Source: Paulownia fortunei
Lineage: Eukaryota; Streptophyta; Magnoliopsida; Lamiales; Paulowniaceae
Assembly: GCA_019321725.1 (NCBI GenBank)
Contig: CM033121.1
Coordinates: 3,720,001 to 3,784,000 of the forward strand
Direction of reading: 5' to 3'
DNA length: 64,000 nucleotides
The translations under genes were made by a program, and so were the position numbers. Below are positions 40,147 to 53,488 of this stretch, piece by piece; the stretch's first letter is position 1; every line of letters begins with the position of its first letter. The notes under the pieces were generated by a model, which saw nothing but the letters and a program-made list of their open reading frames with translations, did no database searches and was not told where the DNA came from.

Positions 40147-43100
40147 TGTTTTTCTTCCTCCTGTTTGAATCAACTTTGGGATGAGTTCACAGTTTATCTG
40201 TTGTAGGAGGGGTGAGATGAGGAAAGAAGAGTGATGATCAATGGAGGAGAAAATGATCCAACTTAGGGAGATTGGAAGAGGCTCCCTTGGACAAGAGTAT
40301 AAGGATTCAAATCCTTTTATAATAGGAGAAAGAAAAGGACATGATTAGCATGCAGTTTATTTTATTTTATTTTACCTAATTACTGACTTTAGATTAAGTG
40401 AATAAAGTCACTTACTTATATATTTGACTCAGGTTATATCAATAGCCAATAGTCAAGTTTTGAGTTAATTAATGAGATTATGAATTTAATGAAATTAGAA
40501 TATAATCTATGATTTACTTGTATTTTTGGCACAATTTTTTTTTTTTTTTTTGAAAATCGAATCCTAAAAGTTGCACCATAATGACAATTTGATAATTTTT
40601 AATTAAGTTAAGAATTAGTATTTACTTATTTGAACACATATTATTTGGATGCTCAACAGTCACATTGAGTGCTTATGAATCATCAAAACTACAAATACAA
40701 ATTGAGTGATCGACTAAATAACATTTTTTAGCACAAACTATCGGTGTTTAAGAAAAAATTCAATACTGATACCAAAATCAGAATTTGATATTTTTTTAAT
40801 CTGCGTCAAAATGTACTATCTTATAGAATGATTTGATTTATCTTTTCAAGTTTTTCTTTTCACAAGAGATTAACAAAATTCGATTATCTTCTATTTTAAG
40901 ATCAATCGTTTCGTTTTTTTTTTTTTTTCTTTTTTTGGAATCAACAAGTCAAAAAAATAAAAAATCTTTCATCTAACATTTATCTTCGATTTTATAAATT
41001 AAAAATTTGGTTCTCTCCTTACTATCATACATTTCTCAAATTTTCGAGTCAATTTTCTATTTTTTTGGGCATGTTACATGATCTCCTTAGCCACAAAGGG
41101 GGAATTGAAAAAGTGGTGTTTGGTTACAATGTATCCACCGGTTAGTTCTTTACTTTTTATTTTTTCTTGATTTAGAAAGTATTGATAGATTAAATTATTC
41201 AAGTGAATTAATTGTAATAACTACTCACTAAAATTAAGAGTGGACATATTAATTTATTCCTTCCTCTGATCGGGTTAGTTCCTAACTCAATTTGCTCACT
41301 AGCAGCCAGACTCAATAGCTATAAGAGTAGTATATCCTTACTCCATTTCTTTATAAACTTGAGAAGAGTCGGGTTAGGAATTACAAGAAATCAATAAATA
41401 AATAAAAAATGGTGAATGAAGACTAAAGGGTGATATATATAGCATTCACTCTATATTTTCTAGTTGAGAGGAAAAGAAAGGCAAAGTGGGAAGCATCAAA
41501 TCCTTTAATTAACCAAATACTAGGAAGAAAAGGAGATTATCATAACCTTAGTGGCATTTGACCTAAATAGTTAGACAAGAAATGTGAACGCGTAGATGCC
41601 CCACAGTCACATTTATGACATGTTGTTCATCACTCACTCATTCACACGAGATTTGGCCATGTTGAAGATGTTCCAATCTCTTGGTCATTTTTCCAAGTTC
41701 TTAATAGTGACTATGCAATCAGTTATGGTCTATAAAAATTGCAGATATAGAGATAAGGGATTGATTCTTTTAAATTCTTGGCTACACGCGTTGCAACCGG
41801 ATCCTGTGGATTAAGCTCTACTTGTCAACGAGTAATCCATGAGGGTGATTGGTGATAAAGAATGATCAGAGGGAGAGAGGGTAGATACGGTTTATCTGAA
41901 TTTAAGAATAGGGTAATTGCGTCTTCAAGTTGATAAAAGCTTTCACACGGAGAACAAATATATTTTTGTTTTTTATTGAAAAGTAAACAAATAATATGAT
42001 ACATATTTAATTTTTACATTGTATCATACGTGTCAACTCATATATTATTTAACACGATTTTATTATCAAACATGTATACACAAACGGAGCTAGAATTTCT
42101 AGGTTTGAAAGATAAATATTTTTTTTTTCTTAAAAACAATAGAAAATATATATTTCAACCATATAAATTTTAGTTTATATGAAGTTGAGGGGCGATTGTC
42201 CGCCACAATTTGGTTCCATACTAATATCAATATATGCAAATATATATTTTGATATATAATGATAGTGAGGGGTTTTGCCAAAATCCACTTGAGTTAATGA
42301 AAAAGTTGACATGATGGAATCTAGCTTATAATAAAGTAAGCTCTTTATGATCAAGTTGGCTTTAGACAAGGCCTTTTGGGTTTCAAAAAGGAATGGTGAA
42401 GGAGGGCTTAAGCTAGTGAAAAATCTTGTCCTTTAAGCCTACATATGGAACGACCCTCAATTGCAGCTCTACTTGGCAAGAGCCCCTAAAAGGAAATAGA
42501 GGGATGTTTGGTCTTTTACCTCTAAAAGCTAAGATACAAGTTCATTGAACTTATATATATGTGCGGATGAGTTTTAGTTTGAGGTTGAACTTATTGAAAA
42601 AATAGACAAATTTAAAAGAAAACAAAACTTCCCCTTAAAATACCTCAATGTATATTTGTAGTTAATTTTTGGGCCTTACAAACAACAACGGAATAACACA
42701 TTAAATTTATCTAATAAAAAAATTAACGGCCAATGCCAAAACAAATGAATTTGGACATAAGAGCAATCTCTTTGTGTTCTGCAAATAATGAGAGTATACA
42801 AAAACGATCAATACGGAGTGAATCAATATACTTGAATTTGAATTAAAATGATCTCGAATTAAGGTATTTGAGTTTAAAAAAACTTGAAATACTAATATAC
42901 GTTAAGTTTATTGGGGTACATACAGATCGTACATGATAAAGTCTAAGTGTCCTAATTTTATCAGCTCTCATATCCCATCATTTGAATGCATCAACGATCG
43001 AAAATTTTCTGATCAATGCAACATTCACTTCGATTTAGATTAGACTCCAGATGAAAAAAAATTCGAACCTTCAACTAATTTAAACATTTTGACAATTACA

Positions 43101-43378
43101 TAAGGGTAAAATAGTTATTTCCAACATCTGAGTCCGCAGCTCTTACTAGATTAAAAGTTATTTTGCAAGCAAAATCACTTCCATTTGGCCTTAACTCCAA
43201 ACTCTCCCAAAACACATTTTCCTAATCTTGTTCCACATCACTTCCAATCCTTCCAAACTTTGAAGACAATAGTTTCCTTTAAGTAGTTATGGTTGCACTT
43301 GTTAATTTGATATTGACTGCCGCCCATGCGAGTGGGCACTAAAATCGTAGTACATATTTTCAGGGGCTGAACAATCTT
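40147..43378. other. Promoter flank of the transporter gene, then AT-rich intergenic DNA
   Basis: The first 200 bases on the minus strand hold the transporter's 5' leader (GGAGGAAGAAAAACAATGG at the start codon) and probably its promoter. Beyond that are T runs (about 40538-40554 and 40915-40930) and AT-rich sequence. No coding exon was recognised. Confidence 0.5.
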
Positions 43379-43526
43379 TTAAACATGATCATCGTGTGCA
43401 AGTTTAATTTCAAGGGCAATTTCTTGAAATGTCATATCATCTCTTAAATATGGTAGCCACTCTCCACCAATCCAGTCAATCCCAACTTCTGAACTTTGTT
43501 TGGTGGACTTCCGTGATAATTCTATC
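43379..43526 (-). pseudogene. Possible orphan terminal exon, unrecognised product
   Basis: On the minus strand a good acceptor (GTGTGGTCGTTGCAG) is followed by a frame of 48 codons ending TAA at 43379. The peptide has non-biased, protein-like composition, with SSEVGIDWIGGEWLPYLRDD near its middle and EIALEIKLAHDDHV at its end. I do not recognise the family. No preceding exon could be found on the minus strand between here and 46 kb. It is either a relic of a lost or moved gene, the last exon of a gene with a very long intron, or chance. Confidence 0.3.
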
Positions 43527-46033
43527 CTGCAACGACCACACAAAATTTGGTAAAAGAAGCAAGTCAGACATAAGAGAAAGTGAGTAATGATTTGATTAGT
43601 AAAATAAGGAAAGCCTGTTTATTTGTGATGATAATATGGTAGGTCAATGAAACTATATTTTGGGATATTTTTGGAAAGTCAAGTCAGATTAACTGAGTTG
43701 GGTCTGTTGGTTATTAAATAAATTATACAAAAATAAAATATTGTATGTGGATTAGTTCCAAAGTATTGTTTACTTTGATATTTTGGACATATCCTTATTT
43801 AAGTTATTTTAATTTTTTAACTAGATTGAAATTTTTCCTTGTAAAGGAATTATTAAATAACCACTTCAATTGCTTCACGTGTTTTTTTACCACTATGTGA
43901 TTTTTTTTGGAGCATTATCAAAATTCTCATATGAATATGTACCTCTAGTAATCCTTAGAGGTGTGTAAATGTATGTACCGTTCTTGTAGCAATTTATTTG
44001 AGATGGGCTAAATATGTTCATGTGTATATTTTTTATTCGTTTAAAGTAGAGATTTGTAGGCGAATTTGATTCGATATATATATTGATATGATTTCATTGC
44101 GTATGAATTTACTCCATGCAGTCAGTATGTATTTGCGTGTGATTTTCCAACAAAAAGAGATGAAACTCAAGAATTGGTTTTTCTTTTTCAGTTTTTTGAT
44201 GATAAGACCAAGATAACATGGCTTAAACAAAAACTGTCATAGTTTGGACCCAATTTTAGCTTTTATGTGACTTAAAGTGAATAACAACATAACTCACAAT
44301 TAGTTTTAAAAAGTCCCATATATAAAATCAATCGCTCTCACAATTTTTTATGAAACTTAACTTTGAAAGCTCCCAAAACATGAAATATTTTAAACTTTCA
44401 AGACTAAAATAAAGTTTCATTGATGATAATTCTTAGATGAATACCTGTAGGTTTATGTTTTCGGTTCGAATTTTATTAAACGTGTGAGTATTTGTCTATT
44501 TTATAAGAAATAATTGTTGGTAGTTACTATTTATAAAATTGTTGATCAATAATTATTAATTTTGTGTTAATTAATCTATGATATAATACAATTTATCATC
44601 AAAAAAACGAAAAATGTAGATATACAAATTAGATCTCCAATTCACAAAACCCTTGATCACATTAAAATCCTCAAATGAAGGGACAGAATTGTTGAGAATT
44701 CTCCAATGAACACCCTGGATTTGTTCATCCTCAAAATGCTTCAAAAAATAGCATTCTTGAATATATATTCTGCAGCCCTTTAAAATGCGCCACATTAATG
44801 TATTGTAAGGTCGGTGTAACATGGAAAAAGACAAACATCTGAATTGAAGAGTCATATCCCATTGCTGTCCCAACAAGACATTGTTGTCATACTGGAACTA
44901 AACCACCACTTTTTTTAATTCTTATTCAATTAGCAAATGTGAATATACAATATTACAATTTTGAATTTTGATAGAGAAGTGGCAGCTAATTTTAAAATCT
45001 GTAGTTTTAAAATTTTAAAATTTGGCAAATAAAGGAGTCTATTTTGTAATTTTTTTGTAGAAGTATATAAATAAATTAACTTTGGAGTAAAATGAAATGA
45101 AACACAATTATTCTATGCACAATTGCAAATATTGGTAAATTAGTGTACATTGTTTGATACTAAAATAGTAGGTAAGAGTGTGAGTATAGTGAGTTGAGTT
45201 GAACAATACTTGATTTGATATTTTAATAGAGTTTGAAATTGTCTTTGAATTTTATTTCATTGTTAAATGAATAGATTTACAACGAGTTTAATCAAGTTGA
45301 GTATGAGTTGAATTTAAATAATTTGATATTTTTACATATATTTTATTATTTAGTCGAATTGAATTCAATTGAACTTTAATTTTATTGAAAAAATAAATAA
45401 ATTTTATTTATTATTTTAAAAATTCAAACTATTAACGATCGATTTTGAGAACGGTTTTGGAATCAAATCTCAAGTAACATTATTCATTTTTCATATGGGA
45501 GGAGAGCCATTTTTCATGATGTACTCAAGCTATGCATGAATGGCTTGTGCCAGAAAAGACTGGCAAGACAAAGTGGACCTTAATTTTTACACACATTTCA
45601 CATGATTTTGAGATTTTTTTTGTCTTATTATCATCGTTCTCATTGTCATTAATGCATATATTTTTGTAACAAGATATTGCTAAATCCAAGTTTTCCTACA
45701 GCCTGTGGGGGGTCCCACTTGTCGCCTTTTGAATTGAGAAAAGTCTACTCTACGCCATGCTGAGTACAAAGGTGGAGCTGATTTTCTACCGTTTTTCTTT
45801 CCTTTGTAATTAAATCCTTTAGAACTTAATAAGCTTCGTTAAATAAGAATAAATTAGCAACCCAAGAAAATTTATTAAGTGATAAATGAATTAAAATAAA
45901 CATATTGAATTAATTGTTACAAGCATTCAAAATGACACTTTGTTTGCAGTCATATATAAGCAAATACGTGTGCAAATCGTTTTAAGGATGACATATATTA
46001 GATAACCTATTTAATAATATTTAAATAGGTTTC
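43527..46033. other. AT-rich region with one unexplained open frame
   Basis: Mostly AT-rich. A minus-strand frame at 44876-44600 reads more like protein than its surroundings, with segments HFEDEQIQGVHWRILNNS and PSFEDFNVIKGFVNW, but it has no recognisable family, no clear start and no splice partners. It could be decayed coding or transposon sequence. Nothing else was found. Confidence 0.35.
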
Positions 46034-46500
46034 CACTACAAGAAAAAAGGCATGTTGGAGATAAAATGTCAATTAATAATATTAAAGTTGTCACTGATTA
46101 TATATATTTAGTGAAAAGAAAGTTTATTTTGTTACAGTAATGATCTTTATAAGTTTAATAATAATAAATTGTATATAAATTATCACTATCAAAAATAAAT
46201 ATAAAAGAATTATGTGTAAGTTATTATTATTGATAATTGCGACAACATAAATCGTCACACTAGTATTTGTGTACTATTAAGTGATCACTATAAATATACC
46301 ACTAATTATCAATATTGACAATAAACATATCTAAATTGTAACTAAGATTTTTTTTCCTTTTTTTTGTGGCGAAATAAAAATTATTGTCAGTAAATTGTGA
46401 CATACTTACTCACTTTTAATTTTGTGAGAATCATTATGATAGCGTAACAAAAAATTACCACCACTAAAATTGGTGATACTGTAGATATTTTCACTTAATA
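46034..46500 (+). mobile_element. CACTA-type transposon end, decayed, with subterminal repeats
   Basis: CACTACAAGAAAAAAGG at 46034-46050 matches the terminal inverted repeat typical of plant CACTA (En/Spm) elements. The following 450 bases hold repeated short words such as TTATCACTA, CACTAATTATCAATA and GTCAC, as expected of subterminal regions. I found no complementary CTTGTAGTG end to the right, so this is a truncated or non-autonomous remnant and the right limit is arbitrary. Confidence 0.5.
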
Positions 46501-47291
46501 TTTTATCATAATTATTATTATTATTATTTTACAGTGCTCTTTTCTCTAACACGATCGATAGGTCACGAAAAATCACGTATGTTTAACTCGCCAAATTTGT
46601 AATTTATTCCTTATCTAATTTCTTTCCCTCAGCCTGAAAGGATAAGAAAGTTCCATAAGATGAAAAAATGAAGCTGATCATCACACATTATTAGGGACAA
46701 AATAGATGGATGGAACCAAAAGATTTGTTATTCTCCTTTTGTGGCTCCTAATTAGGTTAAAAGTTTCTTGAAAAGAAAGATTTGCATTTTTTCTTTCTTT
46801 CCTAAAAGAATAAGAAGATTCTTATATTCTTGCTAATTCTAGGGCATCTTTGGGGCAGGAATCTTGGAATACATGTTTGCAGCCCTCATTATTCCTTCTA
46901 CATATGCTTAATGGAATGTTTAGTAAATGGAATATTTAAAAAAAGAAAAAAGAAAAAAGAAAATGAAACATGGAGTATCGTTATTAACGTAGGAGATAGA
47001 TTTGATTATCATCAAACAAAAAGTTAATATTTTTTTTCATTTTTGTTTTCTTTTTATTAATTACTTAATTTGATCGTATTATTTAAACAAAAATTAGGTG
47101 TATGCAATAAAGTCTCCATAAAAAACCCAAAGTTTCCATCAAGTTGGCTAAATGTTGCGTCACACTAATTTAGAAATTGTAGTAATGTTTATCAAACTAG
47201 ATTTTTTTTGGGAGTGGAATTATTTTTTTAATTTATCAAGATCAACGCGTTGATCACAGTTCAATGAACTGAACCCAAATTTTTTGGGTGT
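46501..47291. other. Intergenic, no gene recognised
   Basis: AT-rich sequence between the CACTA-like end and the tandem repeat, including an ATT run (about 46511-46528) and purine runs. No supported coding or RNA feature. Confidence 0.5.
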
Positions 47292-47492
47292 GATGCAAGA
47301 AAGCACGGACAATTTCCTTTCATCAAAGTTCCACAGAAAAATTGAAATAAAATAAAATATTATATAGATATGACACACTGTATCAATTACGGGTATAAAA
47401 ACTTCTTTTGATGTAAGAAAGCATGGACAATTTGCTTCCAATAAACTTCCACAACAAAATTGAAATAAAATAAAATATTTTACAGATATGAC
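47292..47492. repeat. Imperfect direct repeat, 118-bp offset
   Basis: Two copies of about 83 bp, 47292-47374 and 47410-47492, share GATG[C/T]AAGAAAGCA[C/T]GGACAATTT, a CTTCCA-type middle, and AATTGAAATAAAATAAAATATT followed by AGATATGACA. They differ by scattered substitutions and are separated by a 35-base spacer. This is a local segmental duplication of non-coding sequence. Confidence 0.8.
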
Positions 47493-47816
47493 AGGCGTTC
47501 AGATACTAGCAGAATAATATTTTTTTAATTAGAAATTTTTATATTTTTAGGAATATTTATTTTGTACTCCAATTTCTCATTTATGGCTAACATAACTAGG
47601 ATATATTCGACAAGAGTTTGATTTCCTATCAACCAAATCTTTCTATAAAAAAAGCCATTATTCATTTAGGTTCTTCACATAGTGGAAAGGGTCATTATCA
47701 GCCACATTTGTTTATCATATTTGGAAGTGCTTAACAACTTTGGGACTCCATTTATGGTAAGACGTGTTAGGGTTCAAGTGTATTCTAGAAGCTCATCAAA
47801 TTATATTAGTGTTTGC

Positions 47817-48330
47817 CACTACTTTAAGAAAAAAGAATAATATTGGTAAAATGTGTTAAGTGACAACCAATACTCGTGACTGATGATATGTATTATATGA
47901 CAACAAATGGAGTCCCAAAGTTTCACAAATTTAATATTTAAAAAAATTAATTAACATACAGTAATAATTTAATTGACAATACAAATATTATTTTTTTAAA
48001 TAAGGATATTGGATGGTACCCTAATTTTTTTTTAGATGATTCAAACTTATAACCAACTAAATCGTAGGTGCAAAGTATTTACTAACAAACAGTCTTATGT
48101 CGTAAGTGACAATACAAAATATTGTGTTAATTTTTATTGTCACTACACACGTATCACTAATTATTAATTTTTATATAACTAATTATCAATAATGACAACA
48201 ATACACAATCTTATTACTATTACACTTATAAAAATCATTATTGTCACAAATATAACAAAATTAATATTATTATCACATAATGCATATAATCAATGACAAT
48301 TCTTTACTATTACATAATCCTGTGCAGGAA
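47817..48330 (+). mobile_element. Second CACTA-like remnant
   Basis: CACTACTTTAAGAAAAAAG at 47817 resembles the end at 46034 with a small insertion or change. Downstream (about 48110-48300) are the same kinds of words, for example ACTAATTATCAATAATGACA against ACTAATTATCAATATTGACA in the first copy. It is probably a related, degraded element in the same orientation. Its boundaries are not resolved. Confidence 0.4.
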
Positions 48331-51300
48331 TTCACTGTTTTCGGGCTCATTAGATAATTCAACAGCCCAAATAATAGTTAAAAAATTGGCCCGAGAGGCC
48401 CTCTCTTTCAACATACAACTTTATATATTCTTATTGGGCCTGCCAATATTTTCCATTACTGTTAATGATTTAACTATTCTTCCCCAATAAATCAACTTGA
48501 TAATCCAAACGAAAAGATTGATTATCTCGTCGTTGATTACCATTATTACCTAGGATCATCCCTATATTTACAAACGATCGCCCCAATAATCAATATTACC
48601 CGATTCAACATCCTCCTCAATATATTATTACACGAGTTTATTTAATGAATTTTTGAACTCACAAATCCGAAAATATTACAACTATCAAATATGTTAACTC
48701 TAATATAAAGCTCATTCATTAATGACCATAATGTTGGAAGACCTGGCCGGTACGAAACTAGTTAAGAATTATATTGTTTGGTTTTATTTTTATTTTTTAT
48801 TTTTTCCTTTTCTTTTATTTAAAACATTAAAAATATATTTATTTTATTAATTTTTAATAAAAATAGCACTTATTTTTATTTTCATATATATAACCTTCAA
48901 TTTTCAAACCTAAATATATATTTAGTCAAAGTATGACTCATAATATTAATATTTAATATGATATTTTACTAATTTTAAAATAATTAAAATCTATTCAATA
49001 ATTAAATAATAATTTCAATTTTTATAATGGGATACACAATAAATAACTTATCAATCCAATATAATTTGACTGATGAGGCATAAAAAATAATGAGACTCAA
49101 GAGTTATTATTTTCACATTAAAATATTATTTTCATATAATAAAGTTAATTATATTTATTTTTTTATTTTTCATACAAAATTTAATATAAAAATGAAAAAC
49201 AATTGAAATGAAAAAAAGGGAAACTAAAGAAGGCCTTGGTTTTCAAGCTTGAGACAGACATGTATATAAGAGAGAAAAACATTTCAATTACCTAGGAGAT
49301 ATACTGTGACTCACCCACACAACTATGAATGTTGATTGGATGGACTGTCTACATCCAAATGTATTCCAAAATCCCAATGCAAAATTCTTATTTAAAAAAA
49401 AAAAAAAAAAAAAACAGCAAAAGGATAGAATGGATGAGGGAGGGAACCCGTGTGTGTTTTTTTGTATAGATTTGATGCTAAAAAATTTGCAAAGTGATTG
49501 GGGCAAAGGATGGATGCAGACAGCCTGCTGCTGATGCGCAAATATATTGCAGCAAATTGATTCTCTGATGTTTGCTGAAGTTTAGGTGAATCACACAGTA
49601 TGTCTCCTAGGTACTTGAATTCTTTTTCTTTCTTTTTTCTTTTTGATTTTAATAAGAGTGCCTGTCTCGAGCCCAACATTTATGGCTGACAAGCTGATAT
49701 TCTTGATTGGGATGATGCAAATATTTTATAATTGAAGGTATGGCCATATATGGGAGAGAGAAAAGAACGCGATGGTCTTGTAAGATTTTTCAAAAAATCT
49801 TTGATTTTTTTTAGAAATATACAATTTAATAGTTTGAACATACTGTAATTAAATATGATGCTTTTGAATTTATATTTATTTCTCATTGCTACGCATATGA
49901 CGTCACCATTGCAGTATTCATTTGGGACTAATCAAAAGAATTAGTACACAATCTGTCTGTCGTTGTAGGTGTTGGTACTATAAATGATGAAAATTTATCA
50001 TGATCAAATTTGCAAGATATGTAACTTGTCACTTATCGAAATTATGGGCACTTAGTGTTGGTTTATAATTTTTTCGGCACTTGCCCAAATATTTATAATA
50101 TATTAATTTTTAAAAGCACTGAAAATAAGAATCTCCTAATTCTTAAGAAAAATATTGCGATATTATCATCACTTGACATGTGCTAACCCATCTTTGATTG
50201 ATAGTGTTAGAAGATGAGATAAATATTTTGATTTATACAAAATAAATTTAGGAATTTGAAAAGAACAAGATTATGATTTTTATTTAATTTATATGTGAAA
50301 TTTGAAAGATTAAGAGAGGAGGGGAGGAGATGACTATAATCTCCAGCCCCTTGCTCCCTCCTCCTCAAATGTGCAATAACGTACCATTAATCGGACCTGA
50401 CCAAATTTTATTCGAGCAGGAATTTTGAGGGTTAACTTCAAAAAGTAAATTGCTAGTGTTGGAATACCATGTTTTAAAATACATTAATTCTTAAAAATTA
50501 AATCATATAATTTGCAAGTTTCTATGCGTGTGCTAAGCACGTGTATCAAATCACACACATGCATAATAAAAAAAAAATTACTTTCCATATCCAAAAGTGC
50601 AAAAGTATGGTAAGAGTTAAGAATTAAAGCAATTATTGTACTCATCTTTAACGACATGTTTGTTTTGTTAACACACGCATGTTTTATTCTCTGTTGGAAA
50701 AATATTATCAGTATCAACTGTATGAGCCGCCATTCGTACAGTCAAAATTATCAGGACTGACTCAGCTATTTAGGATTAATCAGAATGTAAATTCTGAAAT
50801 TTTTAGTCATAAAAAAAAATATTGAGAATGTAGGTGTTAATTAATTGCAGAAATGTTTTAGGGTATTAACCCAAAAAAATTGTAATTTAAGTTGCTGTTA
50901 ACGCTTAATCAGTATGTTAATTACCCAATAATCAAACCCAAATATAATTCGTAATAGTAAAATGTTATAAGTTAGTGACCAATTAATTCAATGAAGAAAA
51001 ATAAATCCCAATTAAGCATTCTATTAAAGCAAATATTCTGCTCCAGAAGGGATTTCCTGTTTTTAGACAACAATCCAAAATACCGTTGTCGTATTTCTAC
51101 TTTCTTAATTTTGAAAAAAAAAACATTTGTTTGAAACTTAAGGGCAATGCTGTTATTTGAATTTTTTTTTTCCTGACTTACTTATTTGTCATTATTTTTA
51201 AGCTGATTTTGAACTATAAAAATAAAATCATTTTTTTATTTATTTTCTGATTAATAAAATTTGAGCACTAAACACTAATAACTGATAGATTTCGATAACT

Positions 51301-52948
51301 GATTTTTTTTTTCTCGTATAAAAATTAATGCTATTTACGTCTGGATTCACTTTGCCAGATTTTTTTTTTTCTCATAATGAAATTGTGTTTAGCTTGACAT
51401 ATTTTTAGAAAATATTATCTGAAAATATTTTCAAAAAGCAAATCTATTTTCAAACCCTACACACTAATTTTCAACTTTTTTTATTTCAAAGCCTAAACCA
51501 TATCTTTCAAAAGTCTAAACCTAATTTTCATGAAAGAGTAAAATCTATTTTGGGTGCTGAGTTTTACAATTAGTATCAAATTGACACATGAGTTTTTATA
51601 ATTACTCTAATTGATACTCGAATTTTACCCTTAATGTCAAATTAAATAGAATTTCTATAAATGCTCTAATTGATAAATGACTTATGCAATAAATATTAAA
51701 TTTGTACATACTGAATGAATATTGTTCAATTCTATATTTGGAATTTTTTTTTAATAATGATAGATGTACCTTTTAGATCTTAATTTAATTTCAAATATTC
51801 ATTTGGATTTTTTATTCCATGCTCCTTTATTTATTTATTTGGTACAAAAAAGGCAGAGAAAATAAATAAAAGATTTAATAATTATCTTTATCGTGCAAGT
51901 GTTGTCTCAACCCCTCACCATCATATTAGTGGTTTTTGAAAAAAGAAAAGAAAAAAAGAAATACATTTTTTAAAGGAATCCTTTCAAGATAATTTTGAAA
52001 AATAATTTCTGAAAATAATAATGAACATAATTTCAAAGAAAGCCTAAGAGCTTTGCTACCAAATTATAGGTTGCCATGACAGAAGGGGGAAACAGTAAGA
52101 CATTCAAATACATCAAGGGAGTATGTAATTTTTCATATTATATGGGTGGAGTTGAAAATTACCGCAAACTTAATGAGAAATCAATGTAATCATCATATTC
52201 TCAAATCAAATCATATTAGACATAAGGGCACGAAAATTAAGTGCACAAATAAACTATTAAAATTTGCAATGATTCACAATTTGATAAAAATTAACTTCAC
52301 ATTAAATAAATCAAGATTTTTCCTAACAAATATGATAAAAAACGAAACCACAACCCTTAATGGCACGAACAGCTGCGCTCCCTTGCAACTAACGTTTTAG
52401 GCTTTTGAGAAGTGATTTTATCCATCAACCCATGAGTAACTTGAGAAAATAGCACTTTTTACTATCTTAATTTTTACTCGTAGCTACCGGTGGAGAAGTC
52501 AGAAAATGAATATTGAGTGAATTTTTTTTGATAAAAATAATAAATAAAAAATATTTTTTATTATTTTAAATTTTAATAATTTTATATATAAAATTCTATA
52601 AAAAATAAAAAAAGAATTGAGGGGGACGGCCGTGGCCGCGGCCGCCTGCCCTTGCTCCTACCCATATTATCTTCTGTATAACAATAAATTATGTTTAAAT
52701 TACATTGTTTCTAACGATTAAAACATTTTATGATTACCCATTAATGACTTATATGTTAATATTTAAAACTTTGGCCTCCTTCCCACTCTAACGAAAAGAG
52801 GAAAAACCTTAGTGTTGCTAGCATATATACTTTTTATATTTTGAGTAATTTTCATAAACGTTGAGTTTTATGGCAGTGATTGTTTATCAAATAATCTTAA
52901 AGTAATTAATTTTTAAACGTGTTTTTTTTTCCTTAAACATATATTTGT
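48331..52948. other. AT-rich intergenic region
   Basis: No gene recognised. It includes an A run at about 49394-49414 and an odd GC-rich patch at 52620-52658 (GGCCGTGGCCGCGGCCGCC, with overlapping palindromes) in strongly AT-rich surroundings. Short open frames here are low-complexity. Confidence 0.5.
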
Positions 52949-53488
52949 TTGTGGATGTTTTCCAAAAAAATAAATTCACAGCATATTTTTCTAATTTCAA
53001 AAAGTTTATCCACACTAAACACTTTTTCACTTTTATCTCATTTATATATTGTTCTCACATTCAAATATATTTTAAAAATAATAAATAAACATATCACATT
53101 ATCTATAATTATTACCATTTTATCTCTCATCAAAATATTTTCTCAAAATCGTTCTTCTCTCTATAAAACTACTTTATCTCATTTTTCTTTCAGAGATTAT
53201 AATTTTTCAGAAAGGAAATACCAAGCAATCATTCCCTGTCATAATATATATTTTTCTTTTCGAAAAATGATCCAAAGGCCACTAAAAAGACTCAAAGCAT
53301 CAACTTTAAAGATATATGGCTTGTACAATAACATTTGCTTGGCGGCTCAAGCCAGCCGAAAAAAACTAGGAGTTATGCGTCAGCTAAAAACTGAGACGCG
53401 ACGGCCGACGGCTCGCCCCAGCAGGCTGGAAGATATACGTATACTTATCTGTAGACAGACAGTAGGGTATATGTATTCATCTTCATAG
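52949..53488 (+). other. Long open frame of doubtful coding status (179 codons)
   Basis: An uninterrupted frame of 179 codons from an ATG at 52949 to TAG at 53486-53488, long for such AT-rich DNA. The first 100 residues are dominated by Ile, Leu, Ser, Phe, Lys and Thr, as expected of translated AT-rich sequence. The last 60 are more mixed and basic and cover a GC-richer patch (CGCGACGGCCGACGGCTCGCC). I recognise no domain, and no promoter or splice context supports it. It is most likely a chance frame over a decayed repeat. Confidence 0.2.

Noticed and set aside
49392..49679. 95-codon minus-strand frame ending in poly-Phe
   Set aside because: Generated by the long A run at about 49394-49414 and AT-rich neighbours; no domain.
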